Below are positions 24,151 through 35,515 of a DNA stretch of 64,000 nucleotides, one piece after another. Position 1 is the stretch's first letter. Each line of letters starts with the position of its first letter. The stretch is from assembly GCF_963924675.1 (NCBI RefSeq), contig NC_089221.1, positions 91,513,835-91,577,834 on the forward strand, read 5' to 3'. The position numbers and the translations under genes were made by a program. The notes under the pieces were generated by a model. It searched no databases. It had not been told where the DNA came from and saw only the letters and a list, made by a program, of their open reading frames with translations. This stretch comes from Phocoena phocoena (lineage: Eukaryota > Chordata > Mammalia > Artiodactyla > Phocoenidae).

Positions 24151-27100
24151 ACTTCTTAAAACTATCACATTGCCTCTTCTGAAGTGAATTCCCTGTCGAA
24201 TTTACTAGGTCCCAGACAAAATATCTAAGATATAATGAAATGAAATTATGAGCAAATTGGCCAAGCACACCAATTTGATATTCAGAACCTGACACAGGCA
24301 ATTCAGAGTGCTTTCACATTTCAGAGGTACGGTGTGACTGTACCATCAGGGAACTGTGAAGAGCTCGGGGAGAGAGTCCTTTGGGGTGGTCCTACCTGAT
24401 TAAAGGCATGATGCACTTCTTTAAAGAAAGAAGATATTCTGTACAGGCTTTTCTTAAAAATCAGGTTTGTTTCTGATAATGGCCTCAAAGTAGTATCAGA
24501 AGACCAAAATTGGTAACTTCTAGCTGATAACCCATATTATTTTTTGTTATCCATTATCAGTGCCTATGGGCTCATTACGTGCTGACTTTATTTCTAGAAT
24601 GATACACGCATAACTGAAGGCTCAATGCCTTTCCCAGTATACTGCTGCCTCTTCGTATAGTGTCTCCATCCCTTCAACATTCACTTCTTTTTCCTCATAT
24701 CTGCTTCATTCTTCATACTTTCTATGCTTACCTGGATCCCATTTTACCATCTCTCTCTTCATTTTTCTTTCAGTTTTCCATTCCCAATCACCATTATCTT
24801 CTGTCCTGACTACCGTTTTATCTTCCACGTTGACCTTCGACTCCTGTGCCAGGCAATACTGAGCCCTTTCTTTGAGCTTTCACGTATTTTTCATCCTCTT
24901 TGTCTAGCACTTCCCACGCCTCAGTGAAGTGTGACTTTTGTCAGCCCGACAACTGCCTTCGCTTTGTAAATCCTTGGACATTTTTTGCTGTTGCCTACTG
25001 AACTTAGATAAAACTTGAGCTTCTAGAGTGGTGGACATTTCTGTATCTTTAAGAAGTATAATGTGGGTAGCTGCATTTTATACTGTCCACTTCTCTTAGC
25101 TGCACTTTCCTGAGGTTCTATTACCAGAAGAAAGTTTCTTGTGTTGTTAATAATCGCTTATATTTTACTCTTCAGCAATCTTTTGTACACTGCACAAAGG
25201 CTTTTGACCAAAAAAAGTGACATCCAGTCCATTCTGCACTGGCCAAGCCATTTCATTCCAGAGGAATAGGTGTCTTTTTTGAATTCTTTCTCCAGGGTCA
25301 TTTAGTCCAGCAGAGGTATTGTCTGCTTGGGTGTCCAAGTTGATCTTGGAAATATACAAGTGCACTGGTAGTAATTTAAAAACAAAAACAAAAAAAACCT
25401 CCAAGACCATAACAGAGAGGGACTACCTAACAAGACACATTCAGTGTGTTTGCCATGCCCACTGCATCACTAGTCTAGAAGGAAGGCAGGGCTGATTAAT
25501 TACAGCCGTCTCTTCATTTAGCTTCTTTTTAAAATAAATAATACAGCTATGAGGATTCAATCTGAGAGTGTTTTTATTTCTTTCTGTGATTTTTTTGGTG
25601 TCTGTGCTTTTCTTTACTTCTCCATTTGCTTTTAATTTTTGTCCTTTCTGCCTAGTCTGTCCTTCCCTTTAAATGCTTTTAAATATCAAATCTAAATAAG
25701 TAAGAATGTGATACGTAGCTGTGATGGAAGGGAAATTTCAATATGTGTTCATCAGTGAAGGCTTCCTGGTACAGACGTACATTGAGGCAGCTCATACTTT
25801 TCTAGTTCATTTTGTGTGGTGTAAGTATATGATTTTGTGGCAGTGAGTTTGGGGTTCACCAGGTCTTCACTGTTCATGTCTCCTTGCCATTAATGAACTC
25901 AGATTTGATGGGAGAGAGCGGGGAATAATTATGAGTCCAAACTCTTGCGTATATGTACATTTTCTTTTTCTTTATGCTTGTATTACTTCTTGATTCATGT
26001 TAGCATGACAGAAAGCATCTGGGCTAGGGCAGAGAGTTATGGGATGCCAAGGCATAGTCATCATTGCAGAATGCCAGGGAACCATCATATTCATGACAAC
26101 TCTGGGAATTACTCCCCAAGTCTGTAGTCACACACTTTCCAAGAATGGATCTATTTGGAGGTGTATTTTAAACTTTGTCAACGTCATGCGTATTGGCTTC
26201 TTCAGTTGATTCATGTGGGGACTCTGATCGTTGGCTGCTGAAGTACCATCTGTACATAGAGATATAGGGCTCAAGCTGTAAATAGTATGGCATATTGTAA
26301 AGCCAGAAAGAGTAAGTGCCTTCTTACATATTTTTGTTTAGTATGGGTAAGTGTGGAAGAACACAAATAAGACTACTTCCTTATTTAGGCCTTCATAATA
26401 TATTCAAGACCAGCATTTTCTTATATATTTTCCCTGGAGCTCTCCATTTAACCACTTTAAATTGAAAACAGTTTTGGGGAACTGTGGTTACTAATGGTTA
26501 CACTAATGGTTAGTGTAACAAAATTCTATGAGCCTTACTTATAGGTCTCAATGAGAATGTATACATAATACTTAGCAATAGGCTAGTACCTAAAAAATAA
26601 TAATGTTGCAATAGTAAGTTAATTGTGATGTGATGCTTATAAAAAGAACTTGCTAGAAAAACTTTGGCTAACTATTTTGTGACTTGCTACAGGTTTGTTT
26701 GTTTGTTTTTTCTGGAGAAATTCTTTTACCTTTGATTCTACTGATTTTCAAAATAAGGACTGGATAAGGAACTTTCCCCTAACATGATGATAGTTAGTAA
26801 TGTAGCATTGCATGGACTAGAAAAATAATTCCAGTAGTCTACAAATTTTCACCAGTCTGATAACTACTTAGCAATAGCAAATGATGCTCCCTGTATTTGT
26901 GAGAGCTCTGCATAGACAATGTATAAAGAGATATAAGGCTGTAAGTTGTATTTGCATTTGTATTAGCTTTCTAATTTTTGTTAAGCCTGTTTCCTTGTCT
27001 ACAGAGACTTATTTCTTTGTCATTTGGCCTATGCTGATTAAATAACTAGTTTATAGCAACACACACACACATTCATGCTGGTAATGTCTTAGTCTCTGAT

Positions 27101-27614
27101 GTGGAGGTGGACACTCATTTCTGCATGGGTGATACTTCATTGTGCCTCTTCTGCACCACCACTCCTGCCTTTCATCTTCCTCCAAAAGCACCTTTGGGTT
27201 CTGGCAGCTGCATATGGAACAGCCTTGGAGACATGTGCTCATGTGCCTTTTTTGAGCAGATATCCCCAACCAACCACAGGTGCTGCCTGCCCGCTTGCCC
27301 TAGAAGCCTGGGAGGAGTCACTTCCAATCCCGGACAGGGCCGGGCTGTTCTGCCTCAACAGATGGTCAGCATTTGCTTTTCTCAGTCCTGTCACCTGGAG
27401 AACTCCAATAATGTTTTATGTTCCATTATTTACTATTCATCAAAAAGAAGCAGAAAAGGGGAATGCAATGCCATATCAAAATAGTCAACAGCTTCAGTGT
27501 TGATGAGAGTGAAACATGATAGTTTAGAAAAAGAACAGAAATGAACATGGCACATTTGCTAAAAAGCTTAACTACAATGATCTTGATAGTATTTATTTAA
27601 TTTTATGGACGATT
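24151..27614. other. Intronic DNA, no gene recognised
   Basis: It holds a pyrimidine-rich patch (24620-24960) and an AT patch with homeodomain-like core CTGATTAATTACAG (near 25493-25506). A more GC-rich patch (27090-27400) has two overlapping frames of 127 and 134 codons without any recognisable domain. A hairpin with an 11-base repeat lies at 26490-26519. Confidence 0.35.
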
Positions 27615-27631
27615 AAAAAGATTTAGCTATT

Positions 27632-27840
27632 GGGCTTCCCTGGTGGCGCAGTGGTTGAGAGTCCGCCTGCCGATGCAGGGGACACGGGTTTGTGCCCCGG
27701 TCCGGGAAGATCCCACATGCTGCGGAGTGGCTGGGCCCGTGAGCTATGGCCGCTGAGCCTGCGCGTCCGGAGCCTGTGCTTCGCAACGGGAGAGCCACAA
27801 CAGTGAGAGGCCCACGTACTGCAAAAAAGAAAAAAGAAAG
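27632..27840 (+). mobile_element. CHR SINE, short form
   Basis: Starts GGGCTTCCCTGGTGGCGCAG with intact box A. Box B-like GGGTTTGTGCCC has one change. It ends GAGAGGCCCACGTACTGC plus an A/G-rich tail. Duplications of 17 bases ending TTTAGCTATT lie at 27615-27631 and 27841-27857, with one mismatch. Confidence 0.95.
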
Positions 27841-27857
27841 AAAAAGCTTTAGCTATT

Positions 27858-30568
27858 AAGAAGCTATTGAGATTTTATACATTTTTTTATTTTTAAAAAA
27901 TAAGTGTGCCAGAAATGGCCACTTTAATTTTCTAATTTTATATTCCTATATGCACACTGATATTTCTTCATCTCAGACAAGGCTTTTGTCATCATCAACT
28001 CCATTAAGCTACATAATGACAGGTCAATTCATTATTTGAATAATTTCCAAATAAATTTCAGTTATTTAAATAATGAATTGCTTGTTATGTTATATATAAA
28101 TATTTTCTTTTCACCTAGAAAGCATTTCAGAAGTCTTATGGTGCTCAGATATAGAACTCTGGTAAAACTGTCAGTTTAAGATCGGAACATTGAATCTGGC
28201 TGATGAAAAATAGAAGCCCAGAATAAATGATCTTCCTGTAGATTATTGCTGCACATAGAGATGGAAGGGACTCCAATTTTGTTCTCAAACATAGTCAAAG
28301 GTCTGTTTTGGAAGTTGAGGGCAAGTGCTTTAGTTCTGCCTCCTGGGATATAACTAGATATGTTGCTTCATCCTATTAACTCATTTTATAAGTTTGACAC
28401 AAAAAGAGAAGCTGACAGAAAATGGGGGTTAGGGTGGGGAGCATGTGAGACCCAAAAGGAGGTCATTGTGGGCAGACCCTCCAGGAGGCAGATTGCTGCA
28501 ATGTGACCATTGCAATGTGGGCTGTAAGATGATCCCAGGTCTGCTCAGAATCCTTTTCTAGATTGTGAGCAGGGTTGACACCCTTGATGAAACACAGGGA
28601 ATAGACCTGTCGGCCTCATTTAACTCCTTCTCACTCTGTGATGACATGAACTGATATTAACATCAAAATACAAATTTTAAAGGGTGGCAGAGATGATGTT
28701 CATGTAAGATATGTAGAATTAACATTTTAAGAGAGAAACTGAGGGACCAAGAGGTCAGTTTCTCTCAGGATTCAGAAATCCCTTCTCATAAATACATCTG
28801 CTCATCCCATCTACTCTTTATCACCTGTGATCGCCAGCATCTACAGGGCAAGGGATTATCACTGCTAATACCTCAGCATTGCATCAACATTGGCATCTAC
28901 AATTCTTTGGGTGATGGTGGTAAAAATAAAGCTAATTATGTGTAATGAAGGCACTGGTCCCAATTCCCTGGTTTTCTCTGGGGTTCTGGTTCTTGGGGCC
29001 TTATTTCCATACCCTGCATAATTACTTGTGTTGACCTTGATGGGGCCCACATCAGGTGCTGGGGGGAAACCTGAAGCACCATGTGTCAATAGCACTGCAG
29101 TGAGCTCAGTGACTGCAAAAGAATCCAATGAAGTCTCAATGTTCCTAAAGCTGACCTTTGTCCAACCTTTACTTAGAACTTTGAAAAAAAAATAGAGCAG
29201 TTTTTTGTGTCTTCTAAATTGGGGCTGATTACTGGAATTCCCTGGTGTGACTGAAGTACATTTCTAACTGAATTTATTGATGGTCTAATAGCATAGTTGA
29301 ATGTTATCTGAGCTGTTCTTGATGGCCAGGGGGCCTGGTTCCTGTGTCTTACAAATAACTTTGGTCTGCCCATCCCATGCCCTCATTACCTGCATTGGAT
29401 CTACTCACTTGGTGAGCTGTGGGAAGAAAACTTCTTTCCAAGTACTAAGCAGTTATATTTCTCCTTACAAAGAGAAAATGTTCGCAGCAGTCTTTATTAT
29501 AATCTGAATGGGTAATCTTGGACTCATGCCCAGCAAGTTTATTCTTGTGTGGAGTAAGCTGATTTTCTAATTTTCTGTGTATCTCTTGGTAGAGTTTACC
29601 AAACTGCTTATCTTTGCCAACAACTTCAGCTAGGTCAGAGTTTTGAGTAAATGCAGCAGAGCCTTTAAAAAGCCATTATCTAAAGTTCCCTAAGATCTCT
29701 ATTGCCCGCTTTTAGAGTAACAATTTGTACAGCACCTTAGCTCAGCCTGTCTTGGGAATGAAAACAAGAGCTGAATTGTGTGTTTGCATCCCCAGAGCCC
29801 CAAGCTGTATTTGTAAAGTCCCCATTATTTATCTTTGTAGTCTCAGAAGCTTTGCATTTATAGATTCATTGCATCATCATCTTATGATCATTTGGAGTCT
29901 CTGATGGTGTTCTAATTAAAAGCTCATTTCCTAGTTACCAAAACACTGTTTTACACCACTTAAAATACCAACCTCCTCCAGTGTATTTTTGGATATGTGG
30001 GTAATGGATTGGAATCTGCAGTATTGCAGGAACTAAGTAATAAAGCTAATATTGTAAAGACAAAACGATTCATTTTAAAGTAAGTTTTCTCATCTTTAGA
30101 ACAAACACACACACACATACCCCATATATAGCCATATATATTTTGATACTGACTAATTATTCTTTTAAAACTGAGTGCAGTCCAGGGCAAAATTGCAGCA
30201 ACTAATGGATTCTTTAGTGTAATTTGATTTGAAGTATAGAAAAGAAAGAAAAAGTGATTTTGACCTACGTACCCAATAGGATGTTCTTACTGTACTCATG
30301 GTATCCATGGGAAGAATACTGAAGGAGAAATGGGCAGGTTTCTGACAATCCGTTGGAAGTAACAGGGATCTGTGGTCTCTGGAGGATAGGTAAAGGTATA
30401 CTGCTCTGAATTCTCTTCACCAGGTCATTACAGTGACCCACATGCTTGCTCCAAGTGATTAGAAGATGTAATTTTTTAAATACCATAGCCATATGTGTAA
30501 TCTCCTAATTGTTCTGATTTCCATTAAGAAAATGTGATTCACAAAATTTCCACTGTATAAAACTAATT
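27858..30568. other. Intronic DNA, largely unique
   Basis: A 19-base imperfect inverted repeat lies at 28025-28043 and 28062-28080. The segment 29580-29940 shows no repeat signature I know and is a candidate for conserved non-coding sequence, though I cannot test conservation. No gene was recognised. Confidence 0.35.
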
Positions 30569-30580
30569 AAAAGTATTTCA

Positions 30581-30783
30581 GGGCTTCCCTGATGGTGCGG
30601 TGGTTGAGAGTCTGCCTGCCGATGCAGGGGACACGGGTTCGTGCCCCGGTCCGGGAAGATCCCACATGCTGCAGAGCGGCTGGGCCCATGAGCCATGGCC
30701 GCTGAGCCTGAGCGTCCGGAGCCTGTGCTCCACAACGGGAGAGGCCACAACAGTGAGAGGCCCGCGTACCACACACACACAAA
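30581..30783 (+). mobile_element. CHR SINE, short form
   Basis: Starts GGGCTTCCCTGATGGTGCGG, so box A is mutated. Box B-like GGGTTCGTGCCC is kept. It ends CCCGCGTACC with a short (AC)n and A tail. Duplications AAAAGTATTTCA lie at 30569-30580 and 30784-30795. Confidence 0.95.
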
Positions 30784-31089
30784 AAAAGTATTTCAAGAGA
30801 GCTTCATGTTATCAAAGTATTTCCTGTGACATTCATGTAAGAGTGAACTCCTTTAGGGTGTGAAAGTGGGTTTTTATAGATCATTAACAAATTGACAGAT
30901 CTGGAAATAGAAAAATATAAAACTGATGTGTTAGGAAGCAATGCCAATTTAAGATCGATCAAAAGTGACAAATATTCCTGAAAACTTTAGATGAATTAAG
31001 GAGAAAGTAACTCAATTTATAAGCCATTTTGCAAGAACATATCAATTATATACCCTTGTACATTGTCTATAAAATTCTTTTGGTCTGGC

Positions 31090-31757
31090 TCCTGCTCTCA
31101 CAGCCATTGCAGTACATTGAGCTCCATAGAGACAGTGCCGGGGCAAGTGAGAGCCAGACGGGCACTGAGCGACTGTGCCTCGTGGAGGAAAAATAATTAA
31201 GCATGGGCAAAGGAGATCCTAAGAAGCCGAGAGGCAAAATGTCATCATATGCATTCTTTGTGCAAACTTGCCGGGAGGAGCACAAGAATAAGCACCCAGA
31301 TGCTTCCGTCAACTTCTCAGAGTTTTCTAAGAAGTTCTCAGAGAGGTGGAAGACCATGTCTGCTAAAGAGAAAGGAAAGTTTGAAGACATGGCAAAGGCG
31401 AACAACGCCCGTTATGAAAGAGAAATGAAAACTTATATCCCTCCTAAAGGGGAAACAAAAAAGAAGTTCAAGAATCCCAATGCACCCAAGAGGCCTCCTT
31501 CGGCCTTTTTCTTGTTTTGTTCTGAGTATTGTCCAAAAGTCAAAGGAGAACATCCTGGCCTATCCATTGGTGATGTTGCAAAGAAACTGGGAGAGATGTG
31601 GAATAACACTGCTGCAGGTGACAAGCAGCCTTATGAGAAGAAGGCTGCTAAACTGAAGGAAAAGTGCGAAAAGGATATTGCTGCATACCGAGCTAAAGGG
31701 AAGCCTGATGCAGCAAAAAAGGGAGTCGTCAAGGCTGAAAGACATTTTGCAATCTGA
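31090..31757 (+). pseudogene. HMGB1: HMGB1 processed retrocopy, open 184-codon frame, acidic tail lost
   Basis: This is an intronless copy of HMGB1, the chromatin protein that bends DNA through two HMG boxes and acts outside cells as an alarmin. About 110 bases of HMGB1-like 5' UTR precede the ATG at 31203. The frame is open to a stop ending at 31757. Residues 1-179 match HMGB1 closely, with box A (about 9-79) and box B (about 95-163) complete. Changes seen against the recalled mammalian protein: K29N, C45F, D67N, K68N, D91N, R110C, I113V, D139G, Y155C. After residue 179 the match stops abruptly. The KSKKKK nuclear signal and the acidic tail (normally to 215) are replaced by RHFAI and a stop. 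No HMGB1 3' UTR or poly(A) follows. Cys23 and Cys106 remain, but loss of Cys45 removes the box A disulfide. It lies sense within CAMK4 intron 1 and has no promoter of its own that I can see. Most likely it is a non-functional retropseudogene. Confidence 0.93.
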
Positions 31758-32619
31758 TCTCTCCCTGCATTTTTGGATATGTAAATTGGCTGCCAGCTTA
31801 ATTTTTGGCACCTCCATCTTAAATGCAGTGTCACTCTTCTCAGAATGCCTTTTGTCAGACCTTGTCATATGATGAACCCCTGTACATTCTCTGTGATACA
31901 GTTCCATTGTCTACATGGTGAAGTTTTTCCTGATTCTTCTAAAACTCACAACTTTGTCATAAACAATCACAATAATAATTGTCTTCATCTTCCTCACCTC
32001 ATCATCGTTGAGATTTCATCTTCTACCTTTGGCAACTGCCTTTCATGTCACCATAGTGAGGTCTTTTTTGTGCTTCTAACATTGGGAGAGAGTCACTCTA
32101 TTTGGTTCCCACATTTACTGTGAAAAGTTGGGGGGAATGCTCCCCCAACTTGTGTTGCATTCTCTTCCAATTTATGCATTGATTACAAGCAGAATTTACC
32201 TCTTATCCCTTCAGTAATAAGGCCTTATCCCATGACTTACCGTTCCTCACAGACCTTCTCCTCTTGTGAACCAGCTTAAGCTCTCTGGGACTGGAATATG
32301 TACCAATCTGAGTGACTGGCACTGTGCCCTTCTTAAAAGTATTTCTTTTCCCCACAGGTTTAACCATTGTCCAGAGTCAAAACTTGTACAATGTATCTCC
32401 CTTTTTCAAGGTATATAGCCTAAGGCATTAAAGAGAGGCCCTTATCCTTGATAGTTTAACAGTTTAGGAGTCTTAGTTCTGCAGGTTCATTCTTGTGTCC
32501 ACTTATTAGCACCTTCCATGGATTCCTGGGCTCCTCACTCCACCACTATATCTTCATGGGCTGCGAAGACCCAACTTAGGTCTTCCTTCTGCAACTTTGT
32601 TGTATTAAAGAAAAATTTC
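31758..32619. other. Unclassified sequence after the HMGB1 retrocopy
   Basis: It shows no match to HMGB1 3' UTR and no clear repeat name. It contains a perfect 10-base stem with 7-base loop at 32125-32151. It may be a retroviral or other insertion that cut the retrocopy, but nothing in it proves that. Confidence 0.35.
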
Positions 32620-33180
32620 ACCCAACCAGCTAAACCAGCAAAGAAGACTTTATACAAGACAACTGCAATAGGGGAGAGAGATTATTGTAAATAGGAGAGA
32701 GATTATTGTATTAGTTGAGCTTGAATTCAACTCCACTGAAATAAAAGGCAGGAGTGTTTTTAAGTGCTGAGTTGAGCTAGTGGAAAAGTACTGGAAGACA
32801 CTAGTGGGGAGATTGGTCAATGTGATTAGGCCATCTGTATCTGCTAATCAGTGCTTATGGAAGTTAGGCTCCTACCTTCACACCGAGACTGGAAGATAAG
32901 GATGCTATCTTTCTTGACGGTTACATTTCAAAGGGATAGTTGCCTTGTCCTGGAGAAAGAAAGACATTCCTGGGTTATAGAAGATTTATATCTCAAAGGG
33001 GCAGAGGAAAAAATTATAAATGACAGTTTTCTAAAGTAAATTCTCTAAGGAAAGGGAGGTCAGGAGACTATAGTCAGGAAGAAACCTGTCTAAAGTTTAG
33101 TCAAACAGTTTGAAGTCCATCTTGGTCATATGGATAAGCATAATCTAAAAGGTAAATAATGACCCACTTAACTTGCTTTC
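32620..33180. repeat. Possible LTR-like old repeat
   Basis: The texture resembles an antisense retroviral LTR (GACTTTATACAAGACAACTG, GAAATAAAAGGCAGGAGTG, CCTTGTCCTGGAGAAAGAAA), but I cannot name a family. A 20-base near-tandem repeat containing GAGAGAGATTATTGTA occurs near 32672-32712. Confidence 0.3.
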
Positions 33181-33910
33181 ATGTGGCTTTTCATATTCCA
33201 TCAATAACAGTGAAATGGGTTGTGCAGTAGGGCAGGTACCATTATTAATACAATTTATATATATTTAGCCTAATAATATGCTACAATTGTGAATAATTTC
33301 CCTCTTACGTTATATCCTTTTGAGGAGAAATGAAAAAACACTTCAAAATAAATGCTTTGCAATTATCACTCTTTTCTTCCTTCTGACTCTATTTATTATA
33401 AGGTGAATGCATTTATCACACAGGCAAATATTTTTGGTTTGATTGATTTGTATTATTGCTTTCTCTTTCCTGTGGAAGTACCCATTAGGGTAAGTTTTTT
33501 TTGCAGCATAGAAAATAGTAATTTAGCACCCTAGCCGGGTTGTTCCTAGAATAAATGAATCATACTAAACCAGAAGGCATATAAGTTAAGAAGAAAGGGT
33601 AGCAGTCAGTAAGACAACACAAAGAGATCATAGTTCACCGTCTCCATCTTTCTAGAAGGTACACTTTCAAGAGTGATTCTTGACTACATCAGATGATTTT
33701 TCTTTTTCGCTTGGTGGAAACGGTGTTTGACTTAGTTTCCCATGCCTGTTATGTGAAATCAATTTCATAAATACAGTTAGTGATCTCAAGGCAATACTGA
33801 TTTTTAAATTATATTACATATATCATAATTATCATTGTGACCTGACATTTTATATAAAGTTTGTGTGAATTGGGGAAGATAAAGGAAAGATAGGAGTTCA
33901 CTCAGGGTAC
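33181..33910. other. Intronic AT-rich DNA
   Basis: No gene or named repeat was recognised. Confidence 0.4.
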
Positions 33911-34630
33911 TGAGTTTGATCTCGGGTGGCCTTGGACCGCAGTGGCTTGAAGCAGGGTTTCGGTTCGTGGCCAAAGATTGGGGTCGGGTCTCGGCAGTGA
34001 GCACCGAATCCTAGCCACTAGACCAGTGGTCAGTGACAAGGCCCTGGCTCTTCGGCTTTGCAGAAAAAGAATTCCCACAAAGATGGAAAGTAGTGAAACA
34101 AGTAACGTGTTTATTAAGAGGAAAAAAGAATACAGTACGTGTGGACAGACACACAGGTGGGCTCAGAGAGAGAGAGTCACGTCTTCGTGGCTGTTTAAAT
34201 CACTTATATAGGGCATTTCTTCTGGGTTTCTTTGGCCAGTCATTTTGATTTGCCTGGTTCGCAGTCCGTATTTGGTTTATCTCGGGATCCTCCCATGTGT
34301 GCATGCGCATCTCTTAGCCAAGATGGACTCGACCGAAGAGGTCTACGCGTAGTTAGCATCACTTAATACTATGGGGTGGCTCCCCCTCCTTTTTTGACCT
34401 CCAAGGAGCTTTTCTGCGCATGCGTAGTTGGGGAGGTCTCTTGACTTTGAGAATGAGAAATATGTGGTCTCCTATCTTCTTGGGCAGGGCCCAGCCTTCT
34501 CCCTCAATTGTCCTGCTCTTTTTGTCTTGGAGTATCGGTCCACAGAGCAAATTCCAGTTGTTTGCCCCGGGGGCCCATCTATCTCCTGCCTCAAGTCTAG
34601 TGGTCAGTAAAGGCTGTTTGGGGACAATCA
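33911..34630 (-). mobile_element. Solo LTR of an ERV1-like endogenous retrovirus
   Basis: Read on the minus strand this has LTR order. A U3 of ~420 bases leads to a TATA box (CTATATAAG, about 34202-34210). An AATAAA poly(A) signal (34110-34115) follows ~90 bases downstream, then a U5-like stretch of ~200 bases. It is richer in CpG than its surroundings. No gag, pol or env follows, so it appears to be solo. It contains two NRF1-like palindromes, at 34298-34309 and 34415-34426. Exact ends and target duplication are not resolved (boundaries +/-20), and the family name is unknown to me. Confidence 0.65.
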
Positions 34631-34734
34631 ATAACTTGAGCTCTTTAGGAAATACTGTGGTTCATTCCTTCACTTTTATCTTCGTTTGTATTGCCACATT
34701 TGTTCACTGATCCATTTCTTTCCTGCCATATTGC

Positions 34735-35168
34735 TCCCGCACTAGCCTGCTTCACCAAACCCCATCACCATTGCCCTCTCTGTCTCAACCCAATTCCAAG
34801 CCAGCCTCTCACATCTCAGCTGGATTTACAGCAGTTTTTATTGCCTCTCTAATATCTATTTTTTGCACAGAGTAAGCCTTTAAAAATGTAAACTAAACCA
34901 AATTGTTCTTCCTAATATCTGTAAAACTCTCCCATTGCTTCCCAGTGTACTAAAAATAAATTTCAGGGCTTCCCTGGTGGCGCAGTGGTTGAGAGTCCGC
35001 CTGCCGATGCAGGGGACACGGGTTCGTGCCCCGGTCTGGGAAGATCCCACATGCCGCGGAGCGGCTGGGCCCGTGAGCCATGGCCGCTGAGCCTGCGCGT
35101 CCGGAGCCTGTCCTCCGCAACGGGAGAGGCCACAACAGTGAGAGGCCCGCGTAACGCATAAAAAAAAA

Positions 35169-35199
<31 letters not shown>

Positions 35200-35515
35200 A
35201 TTTCAAACTGTGACCCTCGAAACCCAATAGACTTTAGACTCTGCCTACCTCATCCACCTAATAACTTCTCACCTCTTACCACTCTCCCACTGGATCACGA
35301 TCCCCAGGCACACTGTCCTTTCTGTTACATATAGTTACCTGAAAATTTTCTTGTTTATCTCTTTGTTTTGCTTGTCAAGGTGCTTTGAGAATATAAGCCC
35401 CATGAAGGCAAGGATCTTGCCTCTAATTATATACTGCTGTAACCAAAGCACCAAGAATACCCCTAGAACATTGATATGCTCAGTAGATAGTTGAGTGAGC
35501 TGATTAATCCGTTTT
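34735..35515 (+). repeat. L2 LINE 3' region, split by a SINE
   Basis: The left part has AACTCTCCCATTGCTTCCCA. The right part has CTCTGCCTACCTCATCCACC, CAGGCACACTGTCCTTTCTG, ATATAAGCCCCATGAAGGCA and AGGATCTTGCCTCTAATTAT. These are consecutive segments of one L2 copy interrupted by the CHR SINE at 34966. Confidence 0.7.
34966..35193 (+). mobile_element. CHR SINE, short form, nested in L2
   Basis: Starts GGGCTTCCCTGGTGGCGCAG, with intact box A and GGGTTCGTGCCC. It ends GAGAGGCCCGCGTAACGC and a long (AAAT)n tail. Duplications AAATAAATTTCA lie at 34954-34965 and 35194-35205. Confidence 0.95.

Noticed and set aside
27099..27503. Two overlapping open frames of 127 and 134 codons in a GC-richer patch
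   Set aside because: No recognisable domain, no splice context and no codon pattern distinct from chance. Length is within expectation for this composition.
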